From NCBI GenBank assembly GCA_003342815.1, contig PTEX01000230.1, positions 420,891 through 484,890 on the forward strand: 64,000 nt of DNA, written 5' to 3'. This stretch comes from Eudromia elegans. Lineage: Eukaryota > Chordata > Aves > Tinamiformes > Tinamidae. The first letter of the stretch is position 1. The number at the start of each line of letters is the position of its first letter. The notes beneath the pieces were generated by a model that saw only the letters and a program-made list of their open reading frames with translations, did no database searches and was not told the DNA's origin. Made by a program: the position numbers and the translations under genes. Positions 39,741-52,570 of the stretch are shown one piece after another.

Positions 39741-42167
39741 TGATGCCTCTCTGCTCAATGCTCTGGGAGAAAAAGCATCTTGTTTCTGCTCTGCCAGGGC
39801 TTTTGGAAAGGCACGTGCCTACTATACACACCGCTTATGTGGATAGTCTGTGTGAAGATACGGTGACTACCACCGGAGCAAAACATATGCTGAGAAGACT
39901 AATCCAGACCAGAGTAAATTAGGCAGCTCGAACAGANTTATGAAACAGATTTATCATAAGACTGTAGTGGTTTCCTGGCAGTGATAAACTACAACCTCTT
40001 CTATTCTTACAAGCAAGCATCATAATTATTTGGGAAAGCCTGTAGAGATTTAAAGAAATCTGAAAACTATGTCAATAACGAATAAAAAAACCTACAGCAC
40101 TTTCTATATAAAAGATTATATAATTTTCCATATATTACATCTCTAGTTTGATATGTTAACACAAGTTCAGTTATCACTATAACTATGCTGCTGTCTGAAT
40201 TAGCATGATAGTTTTAACTTGGAGAGTGAAAAGATCAGATTGAAAAATAAAAGAGAAGAAGCCAGCATATTGCTTTGCAGGCACAACTAGATGCAGTAGG
40301 ACTCTGATAAGTAATTTTTCCAAACATCTTCAGAGTAANGCATTCCATTTTGACAAGTCTTTATGAACAAGCAGAGGACAAGCCTCCATTAGCACTTTGC
40401 TTTGTAGACTAAAAATGAGGTATTAATGATGAAATAATATTTTAGTTCTCCAACTTGAACACACAAAATCAATCAACTAGATTTTATAACTGATAGGCAA
40501 AATACGTGGGGTGCCAGACACCAGGGCCAGTTCTGCTGGGAGGCCCATGCTCTCATTGTAAGAGGAGAGAGTCAAAAAAAGCAACAAACATACTAAGCAA
40601 TATCCCACACCAAACCTATAACATACTGTGAAGTAGTAAATTAACATCTTTTACTATTTTCACTGAAGTGTTAAAAGGCATTGGTCCCAACTAAGTTTCC
40701 CAGTGTCTGTAGCGTTGTGCAGCAACACTACCAGCATTCAGCCTCCTTGATTTATAGAAATCCTGTTTAAGTACCATTGTGTTTAGGGCATAAATTCCTG
40801 TAAAACACATACTGCAAATAACCTGCAAATAAGCATACGCTATGCACATATCCAGTTGCACACACACACACTCCCTCATCAAGTACAGTTAAAGAGAGTA
40901 CAAGGAAAAAGTCTTAAATACAAAAGGCAATTTTCCCCTAACTGCTGAACTCTCTCACATAATAAAATTAATAATTTAACTATCTGAAACCTCACATGTG
41001 CAGGGCACTGCAAGCAGACCATTGGCATTTTCACTTCAAATTTATATAGTCTTTAGTCAGTACACTTCATCTGCATTTCTAACACCTACCTCAGTCAGCT
41101 GTGAAGTGCACTGCTATCTATAAAATCTTCTTTCATCCTTATGCTGTCCATCTAACAAAAATTATATGATGGGGGATAATTATTTAACTTTAAAAAGGAT
41201 ATGGAACTTTTCACACGTTTTTGATCATTTCTTGAAAGACATGCTCATATATTTCACATTCCACTTTATTACAAAGTTTGAGGTTTTTTAAAAAAACTCT
41301 GTTTTTCACATTACTCATCTTATCTAATCCTATGTAACAAATTTCTCCTTCGAATAGTTAGCATAGTTTTCCATACAGGAGCAAAAGCATGGGAAATAAA
41401 TGAGCCCACAGGCGAGCAAGGAGGTGCAGTAGGGTGTGCATTTTCAGGCCACTGGTACGTACCTCTTACACACACTGGGAGGTAGAGGAAGAAGCTCAAG
41501 TGAGTTGCACTGCTCGAGGTGGGCATCAGTGCCAGTGCCTGCATCATATCATAGGGCAAAGGGGTATATGGAGAACAAGCAGTGGGGGTGAGGCCACATG
41601 CAGCTTTCAGTCAGTGGGCTCATCTTGGGCATAAAAGCTATTGTCAGTCATCCATGGACGCATGGCCTCTGCCAAAGTAAACGCTAGGAGGATATAGATA
41701 TCCAGTGCAGATAGTCAGTGTTGAGCTTCCCAAACAGTATCTTGAAAGGAAAAGAGTGCAAGGCACAGTTTATTAATAAAGGAAGAATTCCTTCTTAATA
41801 TATTAAAGTATAAAATAATTTCGTCCTGGGTACTACATTTAGATATAAATAAAGCATTATTTTTACTGAGAAATAAAATAGTCCTGTCAAATGCTTAGCC
41901 CTGCCAGAGCTCACATACTGGGCTGTCAGAGTGGCCCTATTTTGTATGACATAATCCATTTTTCATTGATAAAGTCAGAAGATCAACTAGTTTGACTTTC
42001 CACCCAGCAGCAGGGAAGCAACATGACGTGACCATTCCATGTTACCTTTAGTAGGGTATCCAGCTACCTTTAGAAAAATATTTTAGAAAAGGAACTATGT
42101 GTTACAACTTTTTAAAAAGCAGATGCAACAAATGAACAATTTACTTATCACTAAGCTTTAAGAGTTT

Positions 42168-42216
42168 TTGTTTTGTGTTTTTTTTGTTGTTGTTTTTATT
42201 TATTTACTTATTTATG
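42168..42216. repeat. T-rich low-complexity tract
   Basis: TTTTTGTTTTG, T8, TTGTTGTTG and TTTATTTATT units occur in series. The G-rich stretch that follows (about 42220-42310) is unusual for the surroundings but has no recognisable identity. Confidence 0.85.
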
Positions 42217-44590
42217 GCATGGGGAGGATGGTGGGTTGTGGGGCAGGGACAGCAGGGGGGAAAATGGAAAGAACAAGTAGGAAAGAGGATTCAGGGAGGT
42301 GGAAAGGTGTTGAATTTGCCCACATCTGAAACCCTGTATGAATATGTCTTGGTCTCAAGACAGGTCAAGATACAATCTCCAGGACAATACCTTATACAAA
42401 AAGTCCAAACAAAAAACACTTCTAGGCCATTGATGACCTGAAAGTCACCATCAGGAGATGATTAACAGTGTTAAAAGAAGCTGACCAATAAGAACCAGTG
42501 ATTAAGTTAATTCTCTCCCTCCTTCACGATAATTGGTACTTCCACAGGCACATCAAAGGATGAAAACTGTAGATTATCTTGAAACTGTGAAGACCTTAAG
42601 GAAAAAAACAATGAATGCAGCCTCTCTGCGACAGAACAAGTATGGCTCTTCAGAAATAAAAGGTCGTCAATAATAAATACAAATTTCCAAAGAAGTTCAA
42701 GTTTTATGATAGGCATTGCCTTCTCTGCTAGTTTGGATAAAACTTTTGACCTCACTTTCAGCATCTCCACTAAGATAGTATTTGTCACAAGGTAATGGAC
42801 ATCAAATGTCCCTCTTTATCTCCAAGAGATTGGAGATTTACAGTCTGAGAAGACACCACTCAAAATGAACAACAGAAATAAACATCCAAATCCAGGCAGA
42901 TCTTTAGACTATTCCATAGTAACAGCAAAAAAGCTTAATAAATAAATGTGGTTTTCTTTTGTTTTTCTTTCCTCCAAGAAAGTCAATTTAAGATAAAAGA
43001 ATATTAACAGATAACAATTCAGCATTAGTACTGCTATTTGTAGGGGGATGTCATGAAATGTGCCTACTGCTTTCTAAGATTTAACCTTTGCTAGCTGATG
43101 AAGCCACACTTGGTGGATGCAGAAGGAAGAGCAGCTCCAAGCCCCTATGCATCAGCACATCTGTGTAAGCGACTCCTCACAATACCAAATTGTCTTGCAG
43201 ATCAAAAGCATATACGAGCTGAAACAGCTCATTCCTGCAGTGTCACCAGTCCCAAGTGCTGTTGAAACAGGAGAACACAGATGCTTAAACATTTCTGCTC
43301 CAAGTTACAGGGGTAAGTTCTCTCCATTTCCCCTTTTGTCACGCAAAAGATGAAAGGCTGTGACAAAAAGATCATTGTTCTATTTCAAACGGAAGTTAAA
43401 ACTTTGGGAGAACATTAGCAGTCAGTTCCAAAACACATTTTCATTTCTTCTTGATGAATTTTTTAAAAGGGAGGGGGAAAACTATATTTTGTCCACCTCC
43501 AAATCTTTCTGCAGGGAATGTTTACCCTTGAACCAGACCAAATGATTACATGTTTGTACACAACCATCACCCTAGAGTGTTTATTTTAGTGCTATAACCT
43601 GCTACCTGCTAAAATAAAAAGCAAATCATCATACCATTTCCCCTCTCAATTTCTCCTCCATGCACCAACTAGTGTAAAGAACTAGTAAATTCAAAACTTG
43701 GTTTCCACAGATGCAATAAATTGTGAGAATTTAGTCTCCTGTTTTACAAAGAAACATTTCAAAATTTCAGAGTCTAAATTTTCACCTGCTTAAACAAGGA
43801 AATATTTCTCCAAATAAACTTAAGAAAACTCCCAGGGTTGCTTTTCAATGTGAAAACTTTTAAAATTGATTTAAAGTGATATGACATGGTCCCAGAGTAC
43901 AAGTTTCAGTGATGTAACTGCAAGTGGGACGTTTATTTCTAAGAAAATTACTGATATTCCTTCCTTTTAATTTTACTATCTCTTGCTGACTTTCTTTGTC
44001 TTGGAGAAAACAGAAACCCTAAGAAAACACTCAAACTAGTAACAGGATCTTTCCTGCATTACGATCTGCACACAAATTCCACCCTAACTCAATTGATTTT
44101 TCAGTTCCTAGTCAGCAACCAACAGAAAACAAGGCAAAAAAGACCCTGAAACAAATACATCCCTTTGGTAGAAATGCTGTATTTTCACAGCAAAGAGGCC
44201 AGTGATGGATTTTACAAATTACAATAAAAGCATTCAAACCAATTTTATGCCAAAACCATATACAGGCACCATGGTACACACTGATTCAAGGAACTGCTTG
44301 CTTATATACTAATAACAAACACAGTTTTCCTCCTGCAGATGTTCTCTAGCTAGTCACCAAAGATAAACTGTTATGACTTTATTATTCATCATCATTCATA
44401 TAAGATGGAATCCAGATTTCTTTGTAGGCTCCAACATTCAATTCCACTGACAAGANAGATGACTGTACCACAGTTAATCTGAGGACACTCTCACCTCTGA
44501 TTCCCACACAGTTTGTGCTCACAGTGGGACACCAGACCGTAAGTTTTCAGGTACTATGAATGCCCAGTTTTAGCTGCTGAAATTCTTTGC

Positions 44591-44867
44591 TCATTCTTCC
44601 TTGCAACCTTGAACTTTCAGGTTATCCTGATTTTCAACAAACATGCCTAATTCTGCCTCTAAAATCTCCCCATCAACTTCTACTTTTGCTGCTTGCTTTA
44701 CTAACTCAAGAAATGCTACTGTACATANATCCTTGACTGTTTCTTTCCCCATGAACCTGTTTATCCAGGAAATCAGCAAAGATGAGAGAAGGGGGAATTC
44801 AACATACTGCCTCATAAAACGATCACCAAATACCACGCTGAACAAAAGCACTAGATGGTGTTGTTGA
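44591..44867 (-). other. Unassigned exon-like open frame with 3' splice site
   Basis: On the minus strand a strong acceptor-like sequence (CCTAC, T8, CTAG at 44878-44868) is followed by about 90 open codons to a TGA at 44593-44591. The peptide has protein-like composition, for example DRFMRQYVEFPLLSSLLISW, then LELVKQAAKVEVDGEILEAE. There is one undetermined base inside it. There is no ATG near its beginning; the first Met follows DRF. I do not recognise the protein. If it were spliced after the phase-0 exon at 50891-50929, the reading frame would differ from this open frame and meet a stop after 14 codons. It is therefore not a simple in-frame extra exon of SLC10A7. It could be a relic of a gene copy, a cryptic exon or chance. 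Confidence 0.3.
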
Positions 44868-47800
44868 CTAGAAAAAAAAGTAGGTGCAGGAAAAAATCGT
44901 CCCTACTGTTAATTACCATATGATAGAGCAGGAACATAACAGAACACCCAAGTGAATTTCTCGCTATTAAGATAATAATTACTTTTAGGCTGAAAAGACA
45001 CAGAGAGATACATTTAATGCTCCTTTTCTTGCTAACTTTAAATACTTTTTTTTAGAACTATTTGCCTGAATCTCATAAGGCAAAGGGAGATGAATTAAAC
45101 AATTGTTCAGTAGCAAAAGCTAAAAGGAAAACTGAAAAAGCAGAAAGCACTGAGACTGTGTCATCTTCTAGAGGATACTCTCTGGTAGCTCTGTGAAAGA
45201 CAGGAGTGCAAGCAAGTCATCACTGAACAATCCTGCATCAAGGGCTCTTTTCTCAAGGCTGCATTAACAGCTCTCTAGCACAGCTACTTCTGCTGTTCTN
45301 CACTTCTTGCACCAGAATAACAGGTGCTAACTCAAACTTCAGTGTTAAAGTAGGCATGTTACAAAGTGAAAGCACCACTATGCAGTAGGAATAAAGGCAC
45401 ACACGCTTTAAAGCATTACGTGGCAGATCTGGAAACAGTTGATGATGCTCATGCCTGTNTTGAGGTTGCAGATGAAATTAGCAGAAATCAAAATGAGAAT
45501 GTTTAACAATAAAGAGAGAACTGAACACTGGCCACAAGTTGGAGGGAGTTACCATGGGGCAAGATAAGTAGCTCCCAAGATTATCTGACTTCCAAGGAAT
45601 CCAAACTTTTCCTGTTTTGTACATAAGAGCTTGTCCAAAGAATCACTACTGCTGAGACCTGCCCTTCCCCATCCTTCGAGGCTGGGCTGGCTTCCTAAGA
45701 CACTGATTAACAGGGAGAACTTAGGGCAGAGGGAACTGAGGGAATTAAAGTAAGACCCTCATACAGCAGCACTGCTGCACTGCTACATTGAGGCAAAGGA
45801 GATGACTGCTAAGAGCCCAGTGGCACAGCAAAAAGCAGCAGCAGCTCCACTTTAAATAAGANGGAATCTAGAATTCAGGACCTGGTGTGAACAGACTTCC
45901 TTGGCAAGATCTTCATGAAAACAGCTAGCGAGGTAAAAGGGGAATCCCTGAAGACTGTTCTGCTCCTTTCACACTATGAAGACAGAGTAAAGAGGGAACA
46001 AGAGGGTATAGAAATCTCAGCCAGGTTTCAGAAAAATACTTACAATCTTTGCTCTAGAAATAATTAAGCCAGATAAGAATATTTATCCCAGAAATAATTA
46101 AGATTTTAAAAATTATTCAAACAATAAAATGAAACCATTCAACATGCATTAGGGCAAAATAAATTCAGCCAATTGGTTATTTTCATACTGGTGGATTTCT
46201 TTAAATAGTAATGAAATCATTGCTAAAAAATCCATTGTTATTAAAATAAAAAGTTGGCTCAGCCTACCAAAATTAGATTTGTAAGTTGCTGGTCATTCNC
46301 ATAATTAAATCTGTGTCACAAATTTGCAAGAAAAATGGACACTATGACTAATGCATTTACTTGCTGCACTAGTGCTGTCAGGCTGTGTAAATCATTATGC
46401 CTGCTAAAACAGAGTAGATAAGAATCCTATACATTTTCATTAACCAACAAAGCTTTGCATATGTGTGAGAAGCTAACTTTTATGTACACTGCTAGATTTA
46501 CTTTTTAAAAAGCACTATCCTTGGTTTAATCAGCAAAGTGACTGCTCCAAAAACTAAGCTACTGAGCTTTTGAGCGATAAGAATCATCTCTGATCCCTTA
46601 GAAAGAGCTGGCCAGGTAACACAGCAAAGCCATACATAAATATATACTTAATTTGGACAAAGGAGATTAATGAACTGTTGGATACCTGAAATGGGGCTTA
46701 TGTATCCTAGGCATAGGCTTTATTTCGCCTTTCAGTATAGAAAGGTAAATTAATCCAAATAGCATCATAAGATGTCTCAGATGACACTTTCATTTTAGGC
46801 TGCCCTTGGCTCCTTTTTCAGAAGCGCATCAGTTACTGGAACAGAGTCCACTGGATCCTCTCTGCTCCTCTTAATCTCCTGTCACCACAGACCTCCAGAT
46901 TTTGGTCACAGCTCTTTGTTCAAGGGGAAGCTGACGACTGCTCCTTTCAAACCTATTATTCATAACCCCAAGCTGCCAAGGAATNAGACAACATTCACTC
47001 ACATCACAAGCTGGATACTCTCCTGAGCTTCCAGCCCTCTGTCTCATGTGGAAAGGAGATTAATGAGAGGCAGGAGGAGATCAGACAATAAGGTTTCCAG
47101 CCCGGCAGAGCACAGCATTTTGTGAAGGCATCCTCTCTCCTCTGGTTTGGGCCCTGTCCTCTTTCAAGCGTGTGGATTGCAGCGTGGCTGCAGACCATAA
47201 AGTGCCAAGTTAGCTCTCAAATGCGTGTACATCTTCCCTCCATTGCAAGAATGGCCTCAAATACAAGCTAGGCCTTGGTGATTTTAAGGCCAATTGAGCT
47301 GAGCCACCCAGGTAAACAAATTGAACACTCGCCAGCACAGCATGTTGTACAGTAGTACCCTACCTAGAGCTCTGTGCTTCAGACTTTTACAAGCATTATT
47401 TCTCTGCTGCAGCACAACCAACAGCAAGCTCAGGCAGCACTGTAGTACATACAGCGTTAAGAACCTCAGCAAACACGTCTGACACTCCAGTCCATTTAGT
47501 TAGCCTTTAGTTGCAAAAGCTCCTCCTCTATAAGTGGAGGCAGCCACCTCAGTGCTTTTGAACTCGGCAGATCTTAGCACACATTTGCATGCGTTACAGT
47601 AGCAACCTTGCTGGTAATCAACCACCTGGTATTAGTAAGACGTTATAAGATTTTATTAAAGCCCCATTAAGAGGAAAAACTCCTATCACTTATTATGTTC
47701 TTCAATTACTGTAAACCAAACTGCTTAAACAGAGGGAGGAGATATTGCTATTAAGCATCGCACTCTGAGCAATCCTCTGTGGCATGATTCTAAATATTCT

Positions 47801-48260
47801 CTTGGTCTGAAATTTATGTAAATTGAATTCAGCTATCGTTAGTTATTAGCAGTCTAGCTGCACAGAATCAGTTTTCTGTAAAAATTATTTCTTTAAAACA
47901 CTATGTTTTAATTATACCCGAGACATAGTTAAACTAAGCATAAATATGTTCCATATCATGTTGTGCATTCATATTTTACAGCGATGTGTGTTTTGGTGAA
48001 ATTTAACAGGAATTTCACTTTGCATTTGGTTGACAAGTTTTTTTTTCCTCCTTTCCCATGAAAACATCAGCTACTCAATAAAAGCTATTTCTACCTATCA
48101 AGACACACTCAGCAGTTACACATTTTGTATACCAAAATGCACTTTTTACCACCTGAGTAAACTCATCTCAATATTAGCCTAACATTAACCTGAGACTTTT
48201 CTTCCAGACAACATTTTGTTTCACTGTTTAAGCTCTGAAAGCTCATTTCCTGCTCCTGAA

Positions 48261-48268
48261 GGGGGGGG

Positions 48269-48298
<30 letters not shown>
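48261..48298. repeat. G8A30 homopolymer junction
   Basis: Eight G are followed by thirty A, all purine. It is followed by GCCCGAGATATTG, with no retroposon body recognised on either side. Length is likely variable and prone to sequencing error. Confidence 0.95.
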
Positions 48299-48299
<1 letters not shown>

Positions 48300-48480
48300 C
48301 CCGAGATATTGACATCATCCAGCCCTTTTAAATCAGTTTGTTTTACACTGTCACACACAGGCACCAGCCCTACAGGGTGCAGGCTGAAAGCAGACAACAA
48401 CCTACTGTCCTCCTGGCTTTGTCATGGCTGCACACAAGTGCANCAACTGGCCTACGTGCTACACTTCACAGAGTCAGAGA

Positions 48481-48506
48481 AATAAATATATATGATATAT
48501 ATATAG
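48481..48506. repeat. Short AT microsatellite
   Basis: AAATAAATATATATG is followed by (AT)n. It is simple sequence. Confidence 0.8.
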
Positions 48507-50890
48507 CCTTGCCAATAGCCTGATCCTTCCAAATGATCCCTAGGACATATACATGCAGACATATATTGTATACAGTTATATAAATACATCTTAATTTGGG
48601 GAACAGACAAAAAAACCACCAGGCACTAATAAAAACAAATATGAATGCTACTTAGCATCGCTCTGGAGCAAAGACAGAGGAAATAGNACCTCCACACATG
48701 GCCAAGCCTCCAAGATAGGCACCAGTATAAACTGTTTACCAAAAACATCAACCACTCAGAAACTCCTANTTTTTTTTCCAGAAATAAGACAATTATTTTC
48801 ACGTTTTACAGGAGAACAAAGTTTGATTCTAAAGAGGTGTATGTACTTTTTTNAATGCTTTTCCATCTGTTCAAGGAAAACTTAGGTAATAAGGTCCAGA
48901 GTGACAATCAAGAGCCACTCACTTAGAGGCCAGGCAGATCCTACACCACTAGTGAAAGACTGACTTCCTGGCTACATCTTATAGCCCATATCCTATTACC
49001 ACTCCACCGCATTATCACTCCTAAGTCTCATCCTATTGACANCATGTTTGGAAAAGTTTTTAAAAAGCAAAGCTTTAAATAAATTGGTGATTTATTTCAT
49101 GTCTTATATACATACCCTCCCTATACAATCATGACTTCGAACTATGTTGGTCTCATGGCTTGTTTTAGCTGATGTTTACTATTCCTTCAAAAAAATCTTT
49201 CTTAGAAATTTCTTAAGTATTTATCACACTGACTCCCCCAGATTCCCCCCTCCTCCACTCTCAAAAAAGGAACCTAAAGTGTGAAACAAGTCTAGATCAA
49301 TTAAATTTTCCAATGATAGAACAGATTGAAATCCAAGTCTGTGTCAGTAGTATTGTATGAAAAATGAAACAAGTCAGCTTCTTCAACTGTGATTCTTCAG
49401 AGCTTCAATTAGGTTCTTGAAATTAAAATACAAATATGCAGCTTTACTAGAGCCAGCACTACTGTCAGATGCTCTGGGGCCTGCACTCTTATTTGAAGTC
49501 AAAAGTGGTTCAGCTGAACTAGGGCCTCTGGGTATTCAGGGAAATGTCCCCAACTGAAAGCGAGGACAGCAGCAAAACTAGAGCTCATGCAGAGCATGGC
49601 AGGGCAACCCCAAGCCCACAAAGTCTTAAACATTAGTTTAACATTGGAATCCCTTAACTTGAGGGAGAAAGTACTTTTTAATCCTTGGAAGAAGACAATC
49701 TGAGAGACAAACAGGTAAAGGCATTTGGGAACTGGAACTGCTATTCTTAACAAGTGAATGCTTATCTACAGCCACAAAACGTATGAACATCTTCTAAAAA
49801 AAGGGAGGGGAGAATNCTTTGAGGTATGTCCTCAAAAAAGCAGCAGCATAACATATAACTTGTAAATCCATGATGTATAACATATAAACAGTACACAACT
49901 TTCTCTCTTACATTACATCCCCATATTTCCAAGCTCCCAACTTATCATAAGAGACATTAAAATACTAATAAAATTACTTTGTGCCTGTTGTTCTGACCTC
50001 AATTTCCTATTTACACTGCTTTGTCATTCAATCCGTTTATACATGAGGACTACAAGCATCCAAGATGACTGTGGATTAGTTCTCTTTCTGGTGACACAAG
50101 ATTGGAATTAGAAAAGCATACTTTTGAATATGCACAACTTTTAGATAAAAAGAACAACTACACTTATTGCCTGCCCAAACAAAAAACCATCCTCAGTAGG
50201 TTGCATACAAATAAACTAATTTGTCCTTAATATTCATTGATATCTCTCTAAAGAATTGATCAATACAATTCTTCCTTTCTTCGTAAACATTAAGGCCTCT
50301 TCACATGTTTTCTGAATCTCTGCAGATGCCCACACCCACAAACATTGCTTTTAGCTTTTTAAAGACACATTTACTGTTCCAGCTGCACTGATTGTTTCCT
50401 CATTTCTAGCTATTTTGGCGCGTTCCTCAGAGACACAGTGGCTTCACTGACAGTGAAATATGCTAAACAAATGACATGTCACAGACTAAATTAGCATCTA
50501 CTCTCTGATCAGCTGGGTCATGTTTTCTTTTCAAAATCCATGGCCTCTTGATAGAAAATAATGAGCATTTGATGGGCCTTATTAGAAAAATCAATATATT
50601 GATGCCCACGTCTGAAGCATCTGCATAAAAATAGATTCTGTTAACCCATTAAGGAGAAAATTAAGATGTGTTTACACATTATCAATTTACCATGATCAGA
50701 GACAGTTTATTCATTATTTTTCTCAAGCATTTAAGAAACAAAACAGTGAAGTAAACTGAAAGATGATTCAAATCTCTAACCAGCTTAACTGCACAATTCC
50801 AACAACATTTATGTTAAGAATGCAACTTAATAGCAATATTTAAAATGACAATATTATTAAAGTACTTAGTATAAATATTGCCTTACTTAC

Positions 50891-50929
50891 CAAAAAACTT
50901 CCAAAGGCTGAATTAAATATAGCAGCTGC
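50891..50929 (-). CDS. SLC10A7: SLC10A7 coding microexon, 39 nt
   Basis: Thirteen codons read AAAIFNSAFGSFL on the minus strand, matching human residues about 133-145 as recalled, directly before GIVITP of the next exon. The acceptor is a long T/C-rich tract ending TCTCTTTTCAG (50940-50930), with plausible branch sequence near TTGCTGAT about 30 nt upstream. The donor is TTG|GTAAGT, close to the consensus. It is phase 0 at both ends. It encodes the end of about TM4 and the turn into TM5; the small residues suit close helix packing. The preceding coding segment (ending KAVGGNE in human) was looked for up to 64000 and not seen. Confidence 0.96.
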
Positions 50930-52542
50930 CTGAAAAGAGAAAAGATAAGTATCAGCAATGGTAAAATAGCAGTAGTACAGGAANAAAATGTCATTCCTTA
51001 GCCCAACACGCTATACACACATACACAGAAAATGCTAAGCACAGTTAACCACAGCTTAAAAAAACCACCAGTAGTCTGTAACTTATGAAGACTGAGAGGT
51101 TCCAGTTTATGAATTCATAAAGTGCCAAAGTAGACAAAAGACGAGAGAGAGGCAAAATCCTTCCTGGTGAACTTATGACCAATATCTACAAGAACCAGAA
51201 TCGCAATACTCTTGGTCACACTGATTTTGCTCTAATTTGCTTTTGCATGTGGACCTATTGATCAAATAAATAGCTCGGTCTGACTGAACTAAAATAGTTC
51301 ATTTTCACAGGATTTTAGTATCTTTTCTTAAACAGATATCAATCAGGCAAGCAAGCCAACTTAATTGTTCTTAATAAACAGGCATTGACAAATTCAGAAG
51401 CTTCTATAATTTGACCAGCAAATTTAAAATATCAACAACAAAAATAGCAAAATTACAAGGCCAAAAATGTCTAATCATTATTTTTTACTCTACAATCTTT
51501 TAAAATAATAAATTAAACAATTTTGGAAATTACTTTAAAAGCCTTTGTGCTTACCTAAATATCCAGGACATACAAAGTAGCAGTATTATTTCTTAACATT
51601 AACTCACTATTTTCCAGGCAGTTAAAACTTGAGTCTTGAAAAGCTTTCCCCAATTACCAAGAAAGAACAGAAACTCCTGTTTGGCAGCCAGTCTGATGAT
51701 GAAAAGCCACAAGGCAAAGGTAAGAGGAAAGGGGGAGGGAAATCTACCATTTACATGAAGACCTAGAGCTAAGTCANATTAATCACTCTAGACGTTTTCA
51801 GCCACAGATTTATAACAAGTGGATGCTAGTGAGTTTAGCAAGTTTGAATAAAGTCCAAATTCAGGGTAGGAGCTGTAGCTGAACCTACCTTCTGCTCCAT
51901 AACTGGATGCAATGAGAGTGAATGGGTAATGAGATCCTTGGCTCCAGAGAGCTTAGCTTTCTTATTCAAGTTCATAATTAATTCAAAGCTTTGATAATTT
52001 CATTAGATTCCTCCTCTGCTGGCCCTATCAATAAAAGATGGCACTGGACTGCAGCTCCTCAGCGGCCCAAACACAAAAACAAGCACAGGCTTGGAAACCT
52101 TCGCTCACTTGCTCGCTAGCACAGACAATGGCATATGGCACTCCGTGTTGCGGAGGGAGTGCCTCAATAGATACAGCTAAATAAAACATTATAGTTGACA
52201 GTTGTAAACTACAGCAACATATTTTAACACCTCTTTNTCATCAGCATTCCTTTTTTGAACATAAAAAAGAGGCACAAGTCCAAACAGCTTCTCTTGCCAG
52301 AGATCACAGCTGAAACCAAGAGAGTACTACTTAAAACAATTCTTCAACAAGTGTGAACTAAATCAGAATTTTTTTTTTAGCTTGCATTTGAAGTTGTACA
52401 GACAATACTTGCATGTGGCAAAACAGAAAACATCACACTCGTGCACACAAACCTATGCATGCAATCAACTTCAATGCAGGAGATGCCCTCAAAGGTATCT
52501 TTTGTTAACACACCCCTCTTCCAGATACTATTATCACTAATT

Positions 52543-52570
52543 TAAAAAANNAANNAAANNANNAAAAAAN
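52543..52570. repeat. Poly(A) run with interspersed Ns
   Basis: A run of A is broken by NN and N calls in a pattern typical of uncertain homopolymer length between reads. Sequence identity there is unreliable. Confidence 0.9.

Larger units (their letters stand above)
9695..50890 (-). other. SLC10A7: SLC10A7 intron, 41,196 nt
   Basis: The intron runs from the donor of the 39-nt exon (GTAAGT at 50890-50885) to the acceptor of the 36-nt exon. Listed contents are a second CR1 tail (33.7-34.2 kb), a CpG-rich block (39.3-39.7 kb), an exon-like frame (44.6-44.9 kb), the N gap at 27.0 kb, a G8A30 tract (48.3 kb) and several microsatellites. Milder GC-rich patches occur at about 19.0-19.2, 20.26-20.64 and 28.17-28.48 kb. 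They hold overlapping frames of up to 160 codons on both strands with no recognisable protein. AT-rich blocks with many TAAT/ATTA words (about 37.1-37.3, 46.0-46.3, 47.6-47.9 and 50.5-50.75 kb) could be conserved non-coding elements. The remainder shows nothing I can name. Confidence 0.9.

Noticed and set aside
39337-39831. 164-codon minus frame as a gene
   Set aside because: It has no ATG start and an Arg/Gly/Ser-rich composition typical of CpG-rich DNA. It is treated as a CpG island instead.
42507-42788. 93-codon minus frame with fairly protein-like sequence
   Set aside because: It has no ATG start, no recognisable family and no clear splice sites. It is weaker than the frame at 44.6 kb.
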